The translations under genes were made by a program, and so were the position numbers. The notes under the pieces were generated by a model. It saw only the letters and a list, made by a program, of their open reading frames with translations, was not told the DNA's origin and made no database searches. DNA of 64,000 bases from UBA11612 sp963662375. GTDB taxonomy: Bacteria > Pseudomonadota > Alphaproteobacteria > Rhodospirillales > Rhodospirillaceae. Below are positions 9,420 through 18,545 of this stretch, in pieces. Where the stretch lies: assembly GCA_963662375.2 (NCBI GenBank), contig CAXXRP010000004.1, forward strand, positions 88,491-152,490, in the 5' to 3' direction. The first letter of the stretch is position 1; every line of letters begins with the position of its first letter.

Positions 9420-9872
9420 ATGGCCAACGGACCGCACGTCCTTATTATTGAAGCGCGCTTTTACGACGAGATCGCCGATGATCTGTTGAAGGGCGCACGC
9501 GCGGCGCTGGAAGCCGCCGGCGCGACATCGGAGGTGGTGACGGTCCCCGGTATTCTGGAATTGCCGCTCGCCGCACAATTCGCTTTCAGCAAAGGCGCGG
9601 CTCACCCGAACCGGCGCTATGACGGCTTTGTGGTTCTCGGCTGCGCGGTCAAGGGCGAGACCGACCATTACGAACACGTATGCGCACAGTCCATGAGCGG
9701 GGTGCAACAGGCGTCGCTCGACCTGCTGGTGCCAGTCGGCAACGGCATTCTGACATGCCCCACCTGGGAGCTGGCCCAAAACCGCGCGAACCCGACGAAA
9801 GGGGGCGCGGGCGGACGGGCGGCCAAGGCTTGCCTGCGCCTCATTGAACTAAAGCGCGGCTTCGGACTATAA
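9420..9872 (+). CDS. ribH: 6,7-dimethyl-8-ribityllumazine synthase
   Basis: RibH condenses 5-amino-6-ribitylaminouracil with 3,4-dihydroxybutanone phosphate, the penultimate step of riboflavin synthesis. The 150-residue protein has the family pattern: ARFYDEIADDLLKGA, TVPGILELPLAAQFA, YDGFVVLGCAVKGETDHYEH and PVGNGILTC. It starts a ribH-nusB-thiL run. In most alphaproteobacteria ribH directly follows ribBA on the same strand; here ribBX ends 28.7 kb away on the other strand (see findings). Confidence 0.95.
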   Translation: MANGPHVLIIEARFYDEIADDLLKGARAALEAAGATSEVVTVPGILELPLAAQFAFSKGAAHPNRRYDGFVVLGCAVKGETDHYEHVCAQSMSGVQQASLDLLVPVGNGILTCPTWELAQNRANPTKGGAGGRAAKACLRLIELKRGFGL

Positions 9873-9921
9873 GCTTCGCTAACCGCTTTACGATTGCTCT
9901 TTGACAGGTTTGGACCGCGCC

Positions 9922-10437
9922 ATGGCGGCAACGCCGGCCTCATCGCCTCGCCCTCCTCATTCGCGGTCCACAAGCGACCGCAGCACGGCCCGGCTGGCGG
10001 CCGTGCAGGCGGTCTATCAAGCAGACGCGGCTGGCGCTCCCATCGATCAAATCATCAAGGATTTTTTGGCGGGACGCCTTGGCGGCATTGCCATCGTTAC
10101 GGACGCGGATACCGAAGTAGATTCTGTTGTGAATCTCACCGAACCGGATAGCGAATTATTCATTGCACTTATGCGTAGTGTCCAGGACAGGGGCGGCGAC
10201 ATCGACAACATGATTAAAGGCAGCGTCAGCGCCGAATGGCCATGGGAGCGTTTGGAGATGATATTGCGGGCTATCCTACGGATTGGTGCCGCCGAGCTGC
10301 TGACGCAATCGTCTACCCCCCCCAAAGTCAGCATCGCCGAATTTGTGGACGTGGCCCACGCATTTTACGGCGGCCCTGAACCGCGCATGGTGAACGCTGT
10401 GCTCGACCGCATAGCCAGGGCGCTAGGCCGCGTGTGA
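9922..10437 (+). CDS. nusB: Transcription antitermination factor NusB
   Basis: NusB binds boxA RNA with S10 (NusE) and promotes rRNA antitermination. The all-helical protein reads STARLAAVQAVYQAD at the N-terminus, WERLEMILRAILRIGAAELL in the centre and FYGGPEPRMVNAVLDRIAR at the end, all typical of alphaproteobacterial NusB. ATG 9922 is chosen; a TTG at 9901 in the same frame is possible, and neither has a strong ribosome site. The stop overlaps the thiL start. Confidence 0.93.
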   Translation: MAATPASSPRPPHSRSTSDRSTARLAAVQAVYQADAAGAPIDQIIKDFLAGRLGGIAIVTDADTEVDSVVNLTEPDSELFIALMRSVQDRGGDIDNMIKGSVSAEWPWERLEMILRAILRIGAAELLTQSSTPPKVSIAEFVDVAHAFYGGPEPRMVNAVLDRIARALGRV

Positions 10438-11438
10438 TGGTCGGCCGGGAGAAAGGCCGCGGCGAATTCGCGTTGATCGCCGATCTCTTTGCACCTCTGA
10501 CCAAAGACGCAGCGGGCGCGCTGGGTTTGCTGGACGACGCGGCGCTGATCGACGTCCCGCCCGGGCGGCAAATGGTGGCGGCTGCGGACACACTCATGGC
10601 CGGCATACACTTCCGCCTTGACGATCCGCCGGACCTCGTGGCCCGCAAAGCGCTGCGGGTGAACTTGTCGGACCTCGCCGCCATGGGCGCGGCGCCGTTG
10701 GGATTTCTACAAACCTTAGCGTTGAGCGACGCGATAAATGACGCGTATCTCGAAAAATACACAGCAGGTTTGAGCGTCGATATTGACTATTTTGGTGTGC
10801 CCTTGCTTGGCGGCGACACTACTGCGGGAGCAGGGCCGTTCACGATTACGATCGCGGCTTTGGGCACGGTGGAGAAGGGGCAGGCGCTACTTCGTTCCGG
10901 AGCCGGTGTAGGCGACGTGCTTTGCGTCACCGGCACCATCGGCGACAGCGCGCTGGGGCTCGCCTGTTTTAACGGCGAGTTGAATTTGCGGGCCCAGTTT
11001 TCTGAACAGCTTCGCGTACGTTATCGCTTGCCGCTACCGCGGGTGAAATTTGCGCAGGGATTGGTGGGGCTGGCGACCGCGTGCGTGGATATTTCTGATG
11101 GACTTGTGGCCGACGTGGGACACATCTGCGCTGTGTCTGGTGTGTCGGCGGTGATCGATCAGGGCGCGGTGCCGCTGTCCGATGGTGCAGAAGCCGCTAT
11201 CGCGCAGGATGCCAAATGGTGGCAACACATCTTCGGCAAAGGAGATGATTATGAACTCGCTTTCACGGTGTCCCCGGGCGAACTAGGAAAGGCCGTCGCA
11301 TTGGGAAGCGAGAACAGCGTATCCGTAACAGCCATTGGTCGCATTGCCGAGGTGACAGGTGATAGAGTAGGCGCCGTGGTGACGGACAGCGCTGGCGCCG
11401 AAATTCAGATATCCGCGGCTGGATTTCGTCACCGATGA
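10437..11438 (+). CDS. thiL: Thiamine-monophosphate kinase
   Basis: ThiL phosphorylates thiamine monophosphate to the active cofactor thiamine diphosphate. At 333 residues it is of normal length, with the N-terminal GREKGRGEFALIADLFAPL, the Mg/ATP motif LLDDAALIDV, the DTLMAGIHF segment, VNLSDLAAMGA and VPLLGGDTTAG. ATG 10437 overlaps the nusB stop, and GTG 10434 is an alternative. The product supplies the cofactor used by the ThDP enzyme at 19.9 kb, though there is no direct linkage. Confidence 0.95.
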   Translation: MVGREKGRGEFALIADLFAPLTKDAAGALGLLDDAALIDVPPGRQMVAAADTLMAGIHFRLDDPPDLVARKALRVNLSDLAAMGAAPLGFLQTLALSDAINDAYLEKYTAGLSVDIDYFGVPLLGGDTTAGAGPFTITIAALGTVEKGQALLRSGAGVGDVLCVTGTIGDSALGLACFNGELNLRAQFSEQLRVRYRLPLPRVKFAQGLVGLATACVDISDGLVADVGHICAVSGVSAVIDQGAVPLSDGAEAAIAQDAKWWQHIFGKGDDYELAFTVSPGELGKAVALGSENSVSVTAIGRIAEVTGDRVGAVVTDSAGAEIQISAAGFRHR

Positions 11439-11838
11439 GCGCAGACAAGCGGGACTTCTTCGCGAATTCTGAGGGCGTGGTTGAGGAAAGAGAAGGAGGG
11501 TTCGAACCGCCAGCGAGCCCGTTCCAGCTGGTGAAGGTCAGTGACATGATCGTGCCTGTGCTTATCGAAGGGCGGCTCGCTCGGCGGGTGTTCGTTACAC
11601 TGCCGTTGGTGGTTGAAAAGCCCGTATACAAGACATTGGCTTAAGACAACCTTCTTCATTACCAGCATATTTTGGTGTAGAGGCTGATTTTTTACTTTCA
11701 ATCGCACTTCACAAACAGAGACGTCATAGATATCAGGGATCTCAAGCTAAAACTGAGAGCGTATTCGGTGGAGATTTACGCGATCTCATAATCTATGTTC
11801 TGTTGATCAACGTCTTCCAACAGGATGTGGGGCGTTGA
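11435..11838 (+). pseudogene. Small conserved protein after thiL, decayed by several frameshifts
   Basis: The start overlaps thiL by ATGA (11435) and reads EGGFEPPASPFQLVKV, then MIVPVLIEGRLARRVFVTL and PLVVEKPVYKTLA, to a stop at 11644. The similarity pattern does not end there. Beyond it the other frames carry KTTFFITSIFW, then EADFLLSIALHKQR, IDIRDLKLKLRAYSVEIYA and finally LIIYVLLINVFQQDVGR with a stop at 11838. The joined sequence resembles the FliL-like soluble domain family: a beta-strand VFVTLPL, a helix LRAY, and VLLINVF. Family assignment is tentative. At least four shifts are needed, so it is non-functional. Confidence 0.5.
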
Positions 11839-12041
11839 GGTTCGGGGCCACGCTCGCGCTGGGATAGACTAACCTCCCGGGCCGCTAATTTGTTGCCCCC
11901 GCTAGCCCCTTCTGGCAATCTCCCGCCGCTCTTGAAGGTGAAAGTGCGAGGCACCGATTAAATAATTGAAAGCGTTATTCGGGCTGCGCAACGGGCATAA
12001 CAGCGTTCGTATCGAATCAACGACTCAGCAATGGGGTAAAC

Positions 12042-14126
12042 ATGACCTCTCTCGAAACTCTCGTAATTGCCTGCGGCGTGCTGGCGGTCCTTTACAGCGG
12101 CTACGGCGCCCGCCGCGTGCTCGGCAAGGACGCCGGCAATGAACGGATGCAGGAAATCGCGTCCGCAATACAAGAGGGGGCGGCGGCTTTTCTGAACCGC
12201 CAATATACAACCATCAGCATAGCCGGCGTGGTTGTGGCGATTATTCTCGCCGCGACGCTCGGCATCAAAGTAGCAATCGGCTTTGTAATCGGTGCGGTGC
12301 TTTCGGGTATCGCCGGTTATGCGGGCATGAACGTTTCGGTGCGGGCCAATGTACGCACCGCCGCCGCAGCCATGAGCGGCGGCCAGAAGAAAGCGCATGA
12401 CGTTGCCTTCCAAGCCGGTGCTACCACTGGACTTTTGGTGGTCGGCCTCGGGCTGCTCGGTGTGGCTGGGTACTACATCGTCCTCAAAGGCCTGCCGAAC
12501 GCAGACCAACGCGAGGTGATTGAAGGTCTTGTGGCCCTTAGCTTTGGCGCGTCGCTGATCTCGATTTTCGCGCGTCTCGGTGGCGGCATTTTCACAAAGG
12601 GTGCCGATGTTGGCGCTGACCTCGTGGGCAAAGTCGAAGCGGGTATACCCGAGGACGATCCCCGTAACCCGGCGGTGATCGCCGACAATGTAGGCGACAA
12701 CGTTGGCGATTGCGCCGGTATGGCCGCCGATCTTTTTGAAACCTACGCGGTGACCATCGTTGCGACGATGCTTCTCGGCTCGATCTATTTCGCCGGCGAC
12801 GTCAGCGTTCAGGCGATGTCCTACCCGCTTGTTCTGGGCGCGGTGTGCATAATCGCCTCGGTGGTCGGAACGTTCTTCTCGGGCATCGGTGCTAGCGGCA
12901 AGATTATGGCTGCCCTGTACCGCGGGTTCATTGTAACCGCCGTGCTGTCGGCGATACTGATCGTTGTCATTACCAAACAATGGTTTGACGAGGGCTTCAT
13001 CACGAACGACGGCGTGCTCATCTCGTCCGATAATCTCATCACTTGTGCCTTCGTCGGGCTTGTGGTGACGGGCCTGATCATTTGGATCACCGAGTACTAC
13101 ACGGGGACTGGATTTCGCCCGGTGCAGTCCGTTGCGTCGGCGTCAACCACTGGCCACGGCACCAACATCATTCAAGGCTTGGCCGTGTCCATGGAAGCCA
13201 CGGCTTTGCCGGTGCTGGTGATCTCGGCCGGCATTATCGTGGCGCACATGGCTGCTGGATTGTTCGGACTGGCGGTCGCGGCAACTACCATGCTGGCGCT
13301 GGCGGGAATCGTTGTAGCGCTGGATGCATATGGTCCGGTCACCGACAACGCGGGCGGCATCGCCGAAATGGCGCAGTTGCCTACGGAAGTACGCACCGTT
13401 ACCGACGCCCTGGATGCCGTGGGCAACACGACCAAGGCTGTGACCAAAGGCTACGCCATCGGCTCTGCCGGTCTGGCGGCACTGGTGCTATTCGCCGCAT
13501 ATACGGAAGACTTGAAGCACTATTTCGGCCACTTGAATATCGAGTTTAGGCTCGAAAACCCCTACGTGATTGTAGGCTTGTTCATTGGCGGTCTGCTGCC
13601 CTATCTGTTCGCCTCGCTCGGTATGCAAGCGGTGGGACGTGCTGCTGGATCCGTCGTCAACGAAGTGCGCCGTCAGTTCAAGGAAATCCCCGGCATCATG
13701 ACAGGCGAGGGCAAGCCTGACTATGGCCGGGCGGTGGACATGCTGACCAAAGCGGCGATCAAGGAGATGGTGATTCCCTCGCTGCTGCCTGTGCTTTCGC
13801 CGATCGTGCTTTATTTCGCGATCTTGATGATTGCCGGGCAAGGAGAGGCGTTCACAGCCGTGGGAGCCATGCTTCTTGGAACCATCGTTACTGGGCTGTT
13901 TGTCGCCATCTCCATGACATCGGGCGGTGGCGCTTGGGACAATGCCAAGAAGTTCATCGAAGATGGCAATCACGGCGGCAAGGGCTCTGAGGCCCATAAG
14001 GCCGCGGTGAGCGGCGATACCGTCGGCGATCCTTACAAGGACACTGCAGGCCCAGCAGTAAACCCCATGATCAAGATCATAAATATTGTCGCTCTGTTGT
14101 TGCTGGCCGTATTGGCCAAGCACTAA
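12042..14126 (+). CDS. hppA: K+-independent membrane-bound proton-translocating pyrophosphatase
   Basis: This integral membrane enzyme couples pyrophosphate hydrolysis to proton export, with about 16 transmembrane helices in 694 residues. The substrate motifs GGGIFTKGADVGADLVGKVE, DDPRNPAVIADNVGDNVGDC and DAYGPVTDNAGGIAEMA are intact. The GNTTKAVTKGYAIGSAGL segment has Lys after GNTT, where K+-dependent enzymes have Ala, so the enzyme should not need potassium (established correlation in this family). The C-terminal GGAWDNAKKFIE and SGDTVGDPYKDTAGPAVNP are present. GGGGTAA precedes ATG 12042. It has its own 200-base upstream region and a downstream terminator, so it is probably transcribed alone. 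Confidence 0.97.
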   Translation: MTSLETLVIACGVLAVLYSGYGARRVLGKDAGNERMQEIASAIQEGAAAFLNRQYTTISIAGVVVAIILAATLGIKVAIGFVIGAVLSGIAGYAGMNVSVRANVRTAAAAMSGGQKKAHDVAFQAGATTGLLVVGLGLLGVAGYYIVLKGLPNADQREVIEGLVALSFGASLISIFARLGGGIFTKGADVGADLVGKVEAGIPEDDPRNPAVIADNVGDNVGDCAGMAADLFETYAVTIVATMLLGSIYFAGDVSVQAMSYPLVLGAVCIIASVVGTFFSGIGASGKIMAALYRGFIVTAVLSAILIVVITKQWFDEGFITNDGVLISSDNLITCAFVGLVVTGLIIWITEYYTGTGFRPVQSVASASTTGHGTNIIQGLAVSMEATALPVLVISAGIIVAHMAAGLFGLAVAATTMLALAGIVVALDAYGPVTDNAGGIAEMAQLPTEVRTVTDALDAVGNTTKAVTKGYAIGSAGLAALVLFAAYTEDLKHYFGHLNIEFRLENPYVIVGLFIGGLLPYLFASLGMQAVGRAAGSVVNEVRRQFKEIPGIMTGEGKPDYGRAVDMLTKAAIKEMVIPSLLPVLSPIVLYFAILMIAGQGEAFTAVGAMLLGTIVTGLFVAISMTSGGGAWDNAKKFIEDGNHGGKGSEAHKAAVSGDTVGDPYKDTAGPAVNPMIKIINIVALLLLAVLAKH

Positions 14127-14158
14127 ATTCGACAGGCTACGATACAAAGAATTCTGCC

Positions 14159-14188
14159 CCGGTCAGGTATGGCCGGAGCGTTTTTTTT
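14159..14188 (+). terminator. Terminator downstream of hppA
   Basis: A 7-bp stem with one G-U pair (CCGGTCA / TGGCCGG) and a 4-base loop is followed by AGCG and eight T at 14181-14188. It lies between the converging hppA and BamE genes. Confidence 0.7.
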
Positions 14189-14211
14189 CGGCAAATGATG
14201 TGATGCGAGTC

Positions 14212-14715
14212 CTACAGACCGCCGGGGGCACCCGGTCCGCCGGGTGCGCCCCGGCCGGTTGGGCCTTGAGTGCCGAAGCGTCCTATGTTGCCGATGAGTT
14301 GCTCGAGCAGACTATACTCACGGCCCTTGGTTGGGGTCGCGCGCTGTGCAATGGCCACGCTCTGTCCATCCTCGAGTGTCAGCTCACGCAGGCTCGAAAG
14401 AATGCCGCGCTCGTCAAAGTCCAACGCCAGGACCGAGCGGTCGAGTTCGTGGACCGGATAGAACGCATATTGCGTTGTATGGGCGCTGATGTAGTACCAA
14501 ATCTCATTGCCGAAGACGCTGGTGGTGGCCGGAGTGCCCAAAAGGGCCCGCACGTCCTGGCGGGTTTGTTCGCCGGGCGATAGCTGCGCAAGGGCTTCGG
14601 GCAGCGGTTGATTGCCGCGCAGATACACGTCTTTGGCACAGCCGCCCGCAAGCACCGCCGCCAAGGCAAATGCGGCAGCCTGAATGAGAAGGGGCGAGCT
14701 GTTCTTGGTGCCCAT
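14212..14715 (-). CDS. bamE: BamE/SmpA-OmlA family outer-membrane lipoprotein
   Basis: This is a small lipoprotein (167 residues) of the SmpA/OmlA group; BamE is an accessory part of the BAM complex that inserts beta-barrel proteins in the outer membrane. The signal MGTKNSSPLLIQAAAFALAA ends in LAGGC, a lipobox. The domain core is QLSPGEQTRQDVRALLGTPA, followed by the strand pattern GNEIWYYISAHT and VLALDFDERGILSSL. The tail is Gly/Pro-rich and probably unstructured. ATG 14715 is preferred over the longer start at 14787, since it puts the signal at the N-terminus. It is divergent from the cbp3 remnant. Confidence 0.85.
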   Translation of the reverse strand: MGTKNSSPLLIQAAAFALAAVLAGGCAKDVYLRGNQPLPEALAQLSPGEQTRQDVRALLGTPATTSVFGNEIWYYISAHTTQYAFYPVHELDRSVLALDFDERGILSSLRELTLEDGQSVAIAQRATPTKGREYSLLEQLIGNIGRFGTQGPTGRGAPGGPGAPGGL

Positions 14716-14804
14716 GACGAGCCGTATTATACCACGTAGCGCCGTCGTCCAAGCCCCCTTCGGGGCGGGCCGGTTCGGAACAGCCATTTTCGGACGTGTT
14801 ATTT

Positions 14805-15379
14805 ATGAATATTGCCCGCCTTTTTCGCCGCGCGAAGCTGCGCCTCTCACCGGCTGATGCGCTTTATAGCGCAGTAGTGGAAAAATCGCGCGATGCTGCT
14901 TTTTATGCCTCTTTCGGTGTGCCGGACACCGTGGACGGGCGATTTGATATGATTGTTATTCACACCATGCTGGTGTTCCGGCGGCTGCGGGACGGCGGCT
15001 CGAACGCCGATAACACAGACAGATGCTGTTCGACTGGATGTTCAAGGACATGGATAGGTCGCTGCGGGAAATGGGCGTCGGTGATGTCGGCGTTGCCAGA
15101 CACATTAAGAAAATGGCCAAAGCGTTTTACGGTCGGGCGGCCGAGTACGAGAAAGGATTGGATGGTGACCCGGCGGTGCTCGCGCAGTCTTTGGAGACCA
15201 ATGTCTTCCGCCAAGGCACACCATCACCTGCCGCGTTGGTTAGCATGGCGGATTACCTCCGCCGCGCTGCATCTTTTCTCGGCCAGCAAAGCGTAGCGGA
15301 TATTGTCGCGGGGTGTGTGCGGTTCCCGGAAACTGTTCATGAAGCGGATGATGGCGCCGATTCACCCATCAACGCCTGA
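14805..15379 (+). pseudogene. Ubiquinol-cytochrome c chaperone family protein (CBP3-like), one frameshift
   Basis: The gene reads MNIARLFRRAKLRLSPADAL, YASFGVPDTVDGRFDMI and FRRLRDGG, the CBP3/UQCC1 signature. The frame is then lost in AACACAGACAGATG near 15012-15024. The continuation in the next frame, QMLFDWMFKDMDRSLREMGV, is the most conserved block of the family, and the rest is intact to 15379. CBP3 helps assemble the cytochrome bc1 complex. As it stands it cannot be made full length. It precedes yceD-rpmF, its usual place in alphaproteobacteria. Confidence 0.85.
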
Positions 15380-15923
15380 ATGCTCCTATCCGATCGAGGT
15401 TGTGAGCCTACCTTCGGAGGGACGCAGCAATGACCTCGCCGCGATACTGGAAGAGCGGGAAGCCGTTGTGGCTCGTCTCGGACTCCAAGAGTTGAGCTCA
15501 CTTACGGCTTCGCTCTTGGTGGCACGAACGAGCGGAGGCTTTATTGCCGTCACCGGATACTTCGAAGCGGAAGTCGTGCAGACCTGCGTCGTCACGCTCG
15601 TGCCGGTTCGCTCGAGGGTACGGGAAAATATCTCAGCAATGTTCATGGAGGATGGAAGTGCGTCGGCTGACAAAAAGCATAGCGGGGCCGAGGAACTTAT
15701 TTCCATCGAGGACGATGATCCCCCAGAACTTGTGAAAGAGGGGCTAATCGACCTGGGAGAGTTGGTTGTAGAGCAGCTTGCCCTGGCCCTAGACCCATAT
15801 CCACGGGCGCCAGGGGTGAACTTCGGAGCCGTGACCTGGGGTTCAGACGAAGTCGGGGAGACGCCGTTTGGCGATAAGCCGTTCGCCGTATTGGGAAAAC
15901 TTAAGAATATCAAGCCTAGTTAG
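15348..15923 (+). CDS. yceD: YceD/DUF177 family protein
   Basis: YceD-family proteins sit immediately before rpmF in most bacteria; in plants and cyanobacteria they have been linked to 23S rRNA accumulation, but the bacterial role is not settled. This one has about 191 residues with the family's ECSYPIEV beginning, VTGYFEAEVVQTCVVTLVPV with a conserved Cys, an acidic middle ISIEDDDPPELV and a C-terminal LGELVVEQLALALDPYPRAP. The start is uncertain: ATG 15348 or 15339 both lie inside the end of the preceding gene and neither has a strong ribosome site. Confidence 0.85.
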   Translation: MMAPIHPSTPECSYPIEVVSLPSEGRSNDLAAILEEREAVVARLGLQELSSLTASLLVARTSGGFIAVTGYFEAEVVQTCVVTLVPVRSRVRENISAMFMEDGSASADKKHSGAEELISIEDDDPPELVKEGLIDLGELVVEQLALALDPYPRAPGVNFGAVTWGSDEVGETPFGDKPFAVLGKLKNIKPS

Positions 15924-16041
15924 CCGGGAACCTGCTTGCACCGATGTGCAATTTTCGTTATCTAGTCGCCCTTCCAAGGGTGGCGAGGTGCTTATAGAGT
16001 GCCCAAAATTGAGGCCGCCTTCACCACGAAAGACGGCGATA

Positions 16042-16230
16042 ATGGCGGTACCTAAACAAAAGATTTCCAAGTCGCGCCGCAACATGCGCCGCTCACACCA
16101 TGCGCTGACAGGGGGTGACTATCAGGAATGCCCCAATTGCGGTGAATTGAAGCGCCCGCATCATGTTTGCGCGTCCTGCGGTCACTATGACGGCCGGGCA
16201 GTAGCGGCGGACTCTGAGACTGTTGCTTAG
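16042..16230 (+). CDS. rpmF: 50S ribosomal protein L32
   Basis: L32 is a small zinc-ribbon protein of the large ribosomal subunit. The 62-residue product begins MAVPKQKISKSRRNMRRSHH and carries the four zinc cysteines in CPNCGELKRPHHVCASCG, so it is the zinc-binding (C+) form. It is followed by plsX and fabH, the classical rpmF-plsX-fabH order linking ribosome and lipid synthesis. Confidence 0.96.
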   Translation: MAVPKQKISKSRRNMRRSHHALTGGDYQECPNCGELKRPHHVCASCGHYDGRAVAADSETVA

Positions 16231-16354
16231 CGGCCACGTCTTATATCTTTGTACGTAATTAGGCGTCCTGCGGCGCCCTCCACGGCGGAGCGGCCCGAAA
16301 TATCACGACGACGCCAAACCACCGCGTTTCAGCTTAATCGGTTGGGAGACTTTT

Positions 16355-17443
16355 TTGAACGCGCCTTTCAACCTTTCTATTGATGCCATGGGCGGCGATC
16401 ACGCGCCCGACATCGTCATAAAGGCCGTCGCGGAAGCGCATCTCCGGTATCCGCATGCGCGTTTTCTCCTGTTCGGCGACGAGAAAAGAATCCAACCGGC
16501 GCTGGACGTGAACGCAGCGCTGGCAGCTTGTTGTAAAATTCGCCACACGGACGATGTAGTGACGGGTGATGCCAGACCCAGCCAGGTTATCCGCTCGGGG
16601 CGCAACACCAGCATGTGGAAAGCCATCGAAGCGGTAAAGTCCGGCGAGGCACGAGGTGTTGTTTCCGCAGGCAATACCGGCGCACTCATGGCCATGGCCA
16701 AGTTCATCATGCGGATGCTGCCGGGCATCGACCGACCTGCCATCTGCTCGCTGTTTCCGACACGGATCGGTGAAACGGTCATGCTGGATCTCGGCGCCAA
16801 TGCTCAATCCGACGCGCGCAATCTCGTTGAGTTTGCGGTGATGGGCGAATGTTTTGCCCGGGCCATGCTGGCCCTTGAGCGCCCGAGTGTCGGGCTGCTG
16901 AATATCGGATCAGAGGATTTGAAAGGCACCAGCCTTTTGCGTGATGCGGCGCAAACGCTGCGCAGTTCGCATTTGGATATGGAGTTCGCCGGATTTGTCG
17001 AGGGCGACGATATCTCCAAGGGGACCGTGGACGTCGTCGTCACGGACGGATTCACCGGAAACGTGGCCTTGAAGACTGCCGAGGGCACGGCAAAATTATT
17101 CTCTGAGTTCTTGACGAACGCGATCAAGAGCTCAATTCTAGCGCAATTCGGCATGATCTTCGCAAAACCCGTTCTCGCCCAGGTGATGGCGCGGTCCGAT
17201 CCTCGCCGTTATAATGGTGCCTTATTTGTTGGTGTGAATGGTGTAGTTGTGAAGAGTCATGGCGGCACCGACGCGATTGGTTTTGCCAATGCAATCGGCG
17301 TCGCTGTCGATATGATCTCACGCGATCTCAATAGTCGTATTGGTGAACAAATGGTGCACATCGCCGCGCAAGCCGTGCCGACGGATACGCCGGAAGAAAA
17401 GCTTACCACCACAGCGCTGGCGGTGGGCTCAGCGTCTCCGTGA
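16355..17443 (+). CDS. plsX: Phosphate acyltransferase PlsX
   Basis: PlsX makes acyl-phosphate from acyl-ACP, the first step of glycerophospholipid synthesis in the PlsX/PlsY route. The protein (362 residues) opens with LSIDAMGGDHAPDIVIKA and contains SAGNTGALMAMAKFIM, GEDL-type sequence SEDLKGT, VVVTDGFTGNVALKTAEG and SHGGTDAIGFANAI. The start is TTG 16355, with GGGAG at 16344-16348 six bases upstream. No ATG or GTG fits the conserved N-terminus, so a weak start codon with a strong ribosome site is deduced. The stop overlaps the fabH start. Confidence 0.95.
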   Translation: MNAPFNLSIDAMGGDHAPDIVIKAVAEAHLRYPHARFLLFGDEKRIQPALDVNAALAACCKIRHTDDVVTGDARPSQVIRSGRNTSMWKAIEAVKSGEARGVVSAGNTGALMAMAKFIMRMLPGIDRPAICSLFPTRIGETVMLDLGANAQSDARNLVEFAVMGECFARAMLALERPSVGLLNIGSEDLKGTSLLRDAAQTLRSSHLDMEFAGFVEGDDISKGTVDVVVTDGFTGNVALKTAEGTAKLFSEFLTNAIKSSILAQFGMIFAKPVLAQVMARSDPRRYNGALFVGVNGVVVKSHGGTDAIGFANAIGVAVDMISRDLNSRIGEQMVHIAAQAVPTDTPEEKLTTTALAVGSASP

Positions 17444-18414
17444 TGCGCCGCTCCGTTATTCAAGGGGTCGGGGCCTACCTTCCGGAGAGGATCCTGACCA
17501 ACCAAGAACTTGTTCAAAGAGTCGATACGACGGACGAATGGATCGTCGAGCGCACGGGCATTCGCCAACGCCACGTGGCCGCGGACGATCAAAAGACATC
17601 AGACCTTGCCATCGCCGCGGCAACGCGCGCACTGGAAGCGGCCGGCCGCGATGGCAGCGATGTAGATCTGTTTGTAGTGGCGACGACGACTCCTGACGAA
17701 ACCTTTCCCGCTACAGCAGTAAGCGTACAGAACGCCTTGGGCAGGCCCGGCGTGCCGTCTTTCGACATTCAGGCGGTGTGCTCAGGATTCGTGTACGGGA
17801 TCGCCGTGGTAGATAATTTCATCAAGGCGAGACAGGCCAAGTGCGCAGTGTTGGTGGGCGCAGAAATTTTTTCGCGTATCGTCGATTGGGATGACCGGAC
17901 AACGTGCGTGCTCTTCGGTGACGGCGCGGGCGCGGTCGTTGTCGGCGCGGAGGACGGGCAGGGCACATTGGCCGACCGCGGAATTCTCTCAACGCACCTT
18001 CATTCCGACGGCCGATATCACGACATGCTTTACGTGGACGGCGGACCCGCGACCACGCAAACGGCGGGCTACGTCCGCATGAAGGGCAAGGAAGTATTTC
18101 GACACGCCGTGGTGAATCTTTCGCATGCGGTGAAGGAAGCACTCGAAGCAAACAACATCGGCATTGATGATGTGGATTGGCTGGTGCCGCACCAAGCCAA
18201 CAAGCGAATCCTCGACAGCACGGCGTCAAAGCTTGGCCTTGATCCGGCGAAGGTGATTGTGACGGTGGACCAACACGCCAATACCTCGGCGGCCTCGATT
18301 CCGCTGGCCTTCGCGGCCGGCGTGGCGGACGGGCGGATCAAGCCCGGCCAATTGATCCTCATGGAGGCCATGGGCGGCGGGTTCACGTGGGGCTCGGCCC
18401 TGATACGCCTCTAA
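17443..18414 (+). CDS. fabH: 3-oxoacyl-ACP synthase III
   Basis: FabH starts fatty-acid synthesis by condensing acetyl-CoA with malonyl-ACP. The catalytic triad is present: Cys in DIQAVCSGFVYG, His in VPHQANKRI and Asn in DQHANTSAAS. The 323-residue protein also has the GFTWGSALIRL end. ATG 17443 overlaps the plsX TGA; GTG 17440 is also possible. It is co-transcribed with plsX. Confidence 0.97.
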   Translation: MRRSVIQGVGAYLPERILTNQELVQRVDTTDEWIVERTGIRQRHVAADDQKTSDLAIAAATRALEAAGRDGSDVDLFVVATTTPDETFPATAVSVQNALGRPGVPSFDIQAVCSGFVYGIAVVDNFIKARQAKCAVLVGAEIFSRIVDWDDRTTCVLFGDGAGAVVVGAEDGQGTLADRGILSTHLHSDGRYHDMLYVDGGPATTQTAGYVRMKGKEVFRHAVVNLSHAVKEALEANNIGIDDVDWLVPHQANKRILDSTASKLGLDPAKVIVTVDQHANTSAASIPLAFAAGVADGRIKPGQLILMEAMGGGFTWGSALIRL

Positions 18415-18481
18415 ACTGGGATTCCCAGTGAAAACTGCGCTATTCATCCTCGAAGACCTGGTCAGTCACAAGAGAACACAA

Positions 18482-18510
18482 TTGACGGCCAAGATCTGAG
18501 CGGCTAACCT
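18482..18510 (+). promoter_or_regulatory. Candidate sigma-70-type promoter for ihfA
   Basis: TTGACG at 18482-18487 and TAACCT at 18505-18510 are separated by 17 bases, 35 bases before the ihfA start. The -35 box is good and the -10 box is weak. An AGGGAGAG ribosome site follows at about 18532-18539. Confidence 0.45.
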
Positions 18511-18545
18511 TTTGTAAATAAGCTGCTTCTAGGGAGAGCGCAACG

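Noticed and set aside
11490..11520. Possible tRNA T-arm (GGTTCGAACC)
   Set aside because: No acceptor or anticodon stem around it; it encodes GGFEPP in the small gene after thiL.
11958..12980. 340-codon minus-strand frame opposite hppA
   Set aside because: His/Asn-rich with no motif; fully explained as the shadow of the pyrophosphatase.
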